NCBI GenBank assembly: GCA_900542615.1
Contig: UQOG01000114.1
Location: 1 to 6,314 of the forward strand
Direction of reading: 5' to 3'
Source: an uncultured Eubacteriales bacterium
GTDB taxonomy: Bacteria; Bacillota; Clostridia; Christensenellales; CAG-138
DNA length: 6,314 nt
In this document: piece by piece, positions 6,237 to 6,314 of the stretch
Numbering within the stretch: the first letter of the stretch is position 1
Layout of the letters: each line of letters starts with the position of its first letter
Notes under the pieces: generated by a model
Database searches by the model: none
What the model saw: the letters and a program-made list of their open reading frames with translations, nothing else
Told to the model about the DNA's origin: nothing
Translations under genes and position numbers: made by a program

Positions 6237-6314
6237 CGGGCGGCGGACGGAGCGGGGCAGGGTTGGGCGAAAGGTTGGACTTTTGCGCTGCCGTTTTGGC
6301 GTTGGCGGAAACCC
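6237..6314. other. Right edge, no gene seen
   Basis: This G-rich stretch carries no reading frame of useful length and no RNA gene that I recognise. Together with 5910-6236 it makes a stretch of about 400 bases without a normal-sized gene. The rpsF-ssb-rpsR genes that often precede yybS are not visible within it. Confidence 0.5.

Overview
The window is about 60% or more GC and carries five genes, all on the minus strand. They run from right to left as yybS (DUF2232 membrane protein), gdpP (c-di-AMP phosphodiesterase), rplI (ribosomal protein L9), dnaB (replicative helicase) and a HAD-family phosphatase. The yybS-gdpP-rplI-dnaB order is a classic Firmicutes (Bacillota) chromosomal block. High GC, strong AGGAGG-type ribosome sites and GC-rich hairpin repeats between genes suggest a clostridial, Oscillospiraceae-like gut bacterium. 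That placement is an inference from order and composition, not from a search.

Layout. Positions 6314-5910 hold no convincing protein gene of normal size. They contain a structured, repeat-rich stretch (6057-6236), a good sigma-A promoter (TTGCCC, 17 bases, TATAAT; minus strand, 6056-6028) and a leader of about 110 bases. The leader ends in a candidate 22-codon upstream ORF whose TGA overlaps the TTG start of yybS. The genes then follow with gaps of 35, 94, 10 and 28 bases, consistent with one operon. Downstream of the HAD gene lies an array of GC-rich hairpins (205-318), and beyond it an intrinsic terminator (121-159). Positions 1-120 hold nothing I can call a gene.

How the genes work together. 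GdpP hydrolyses c-di-AMP at the membrane. YybS is a polytopic membrane protein of unknown function that usually accompanies it. L9 is a structural protein of the large ribosomal subunit. DnaB unwinds DNA at the replication fork. The block mixes signalling, translation and replication, and its conservation probably reflects co-expression more than one pathway. The HAD phosphatase at the end is an added, lineage-specific member without a known link.

The coding part is ordinary housekeeping DNA, and I see no hidden defence or mobile system. The features worth a second look are non-coding: the tandem hairpin array, the 10-bp-phased CTACGC repeats upstream of the promoter, the long imperfect inverted repeat at 6154-6222, and the overlapping upstream ORF.
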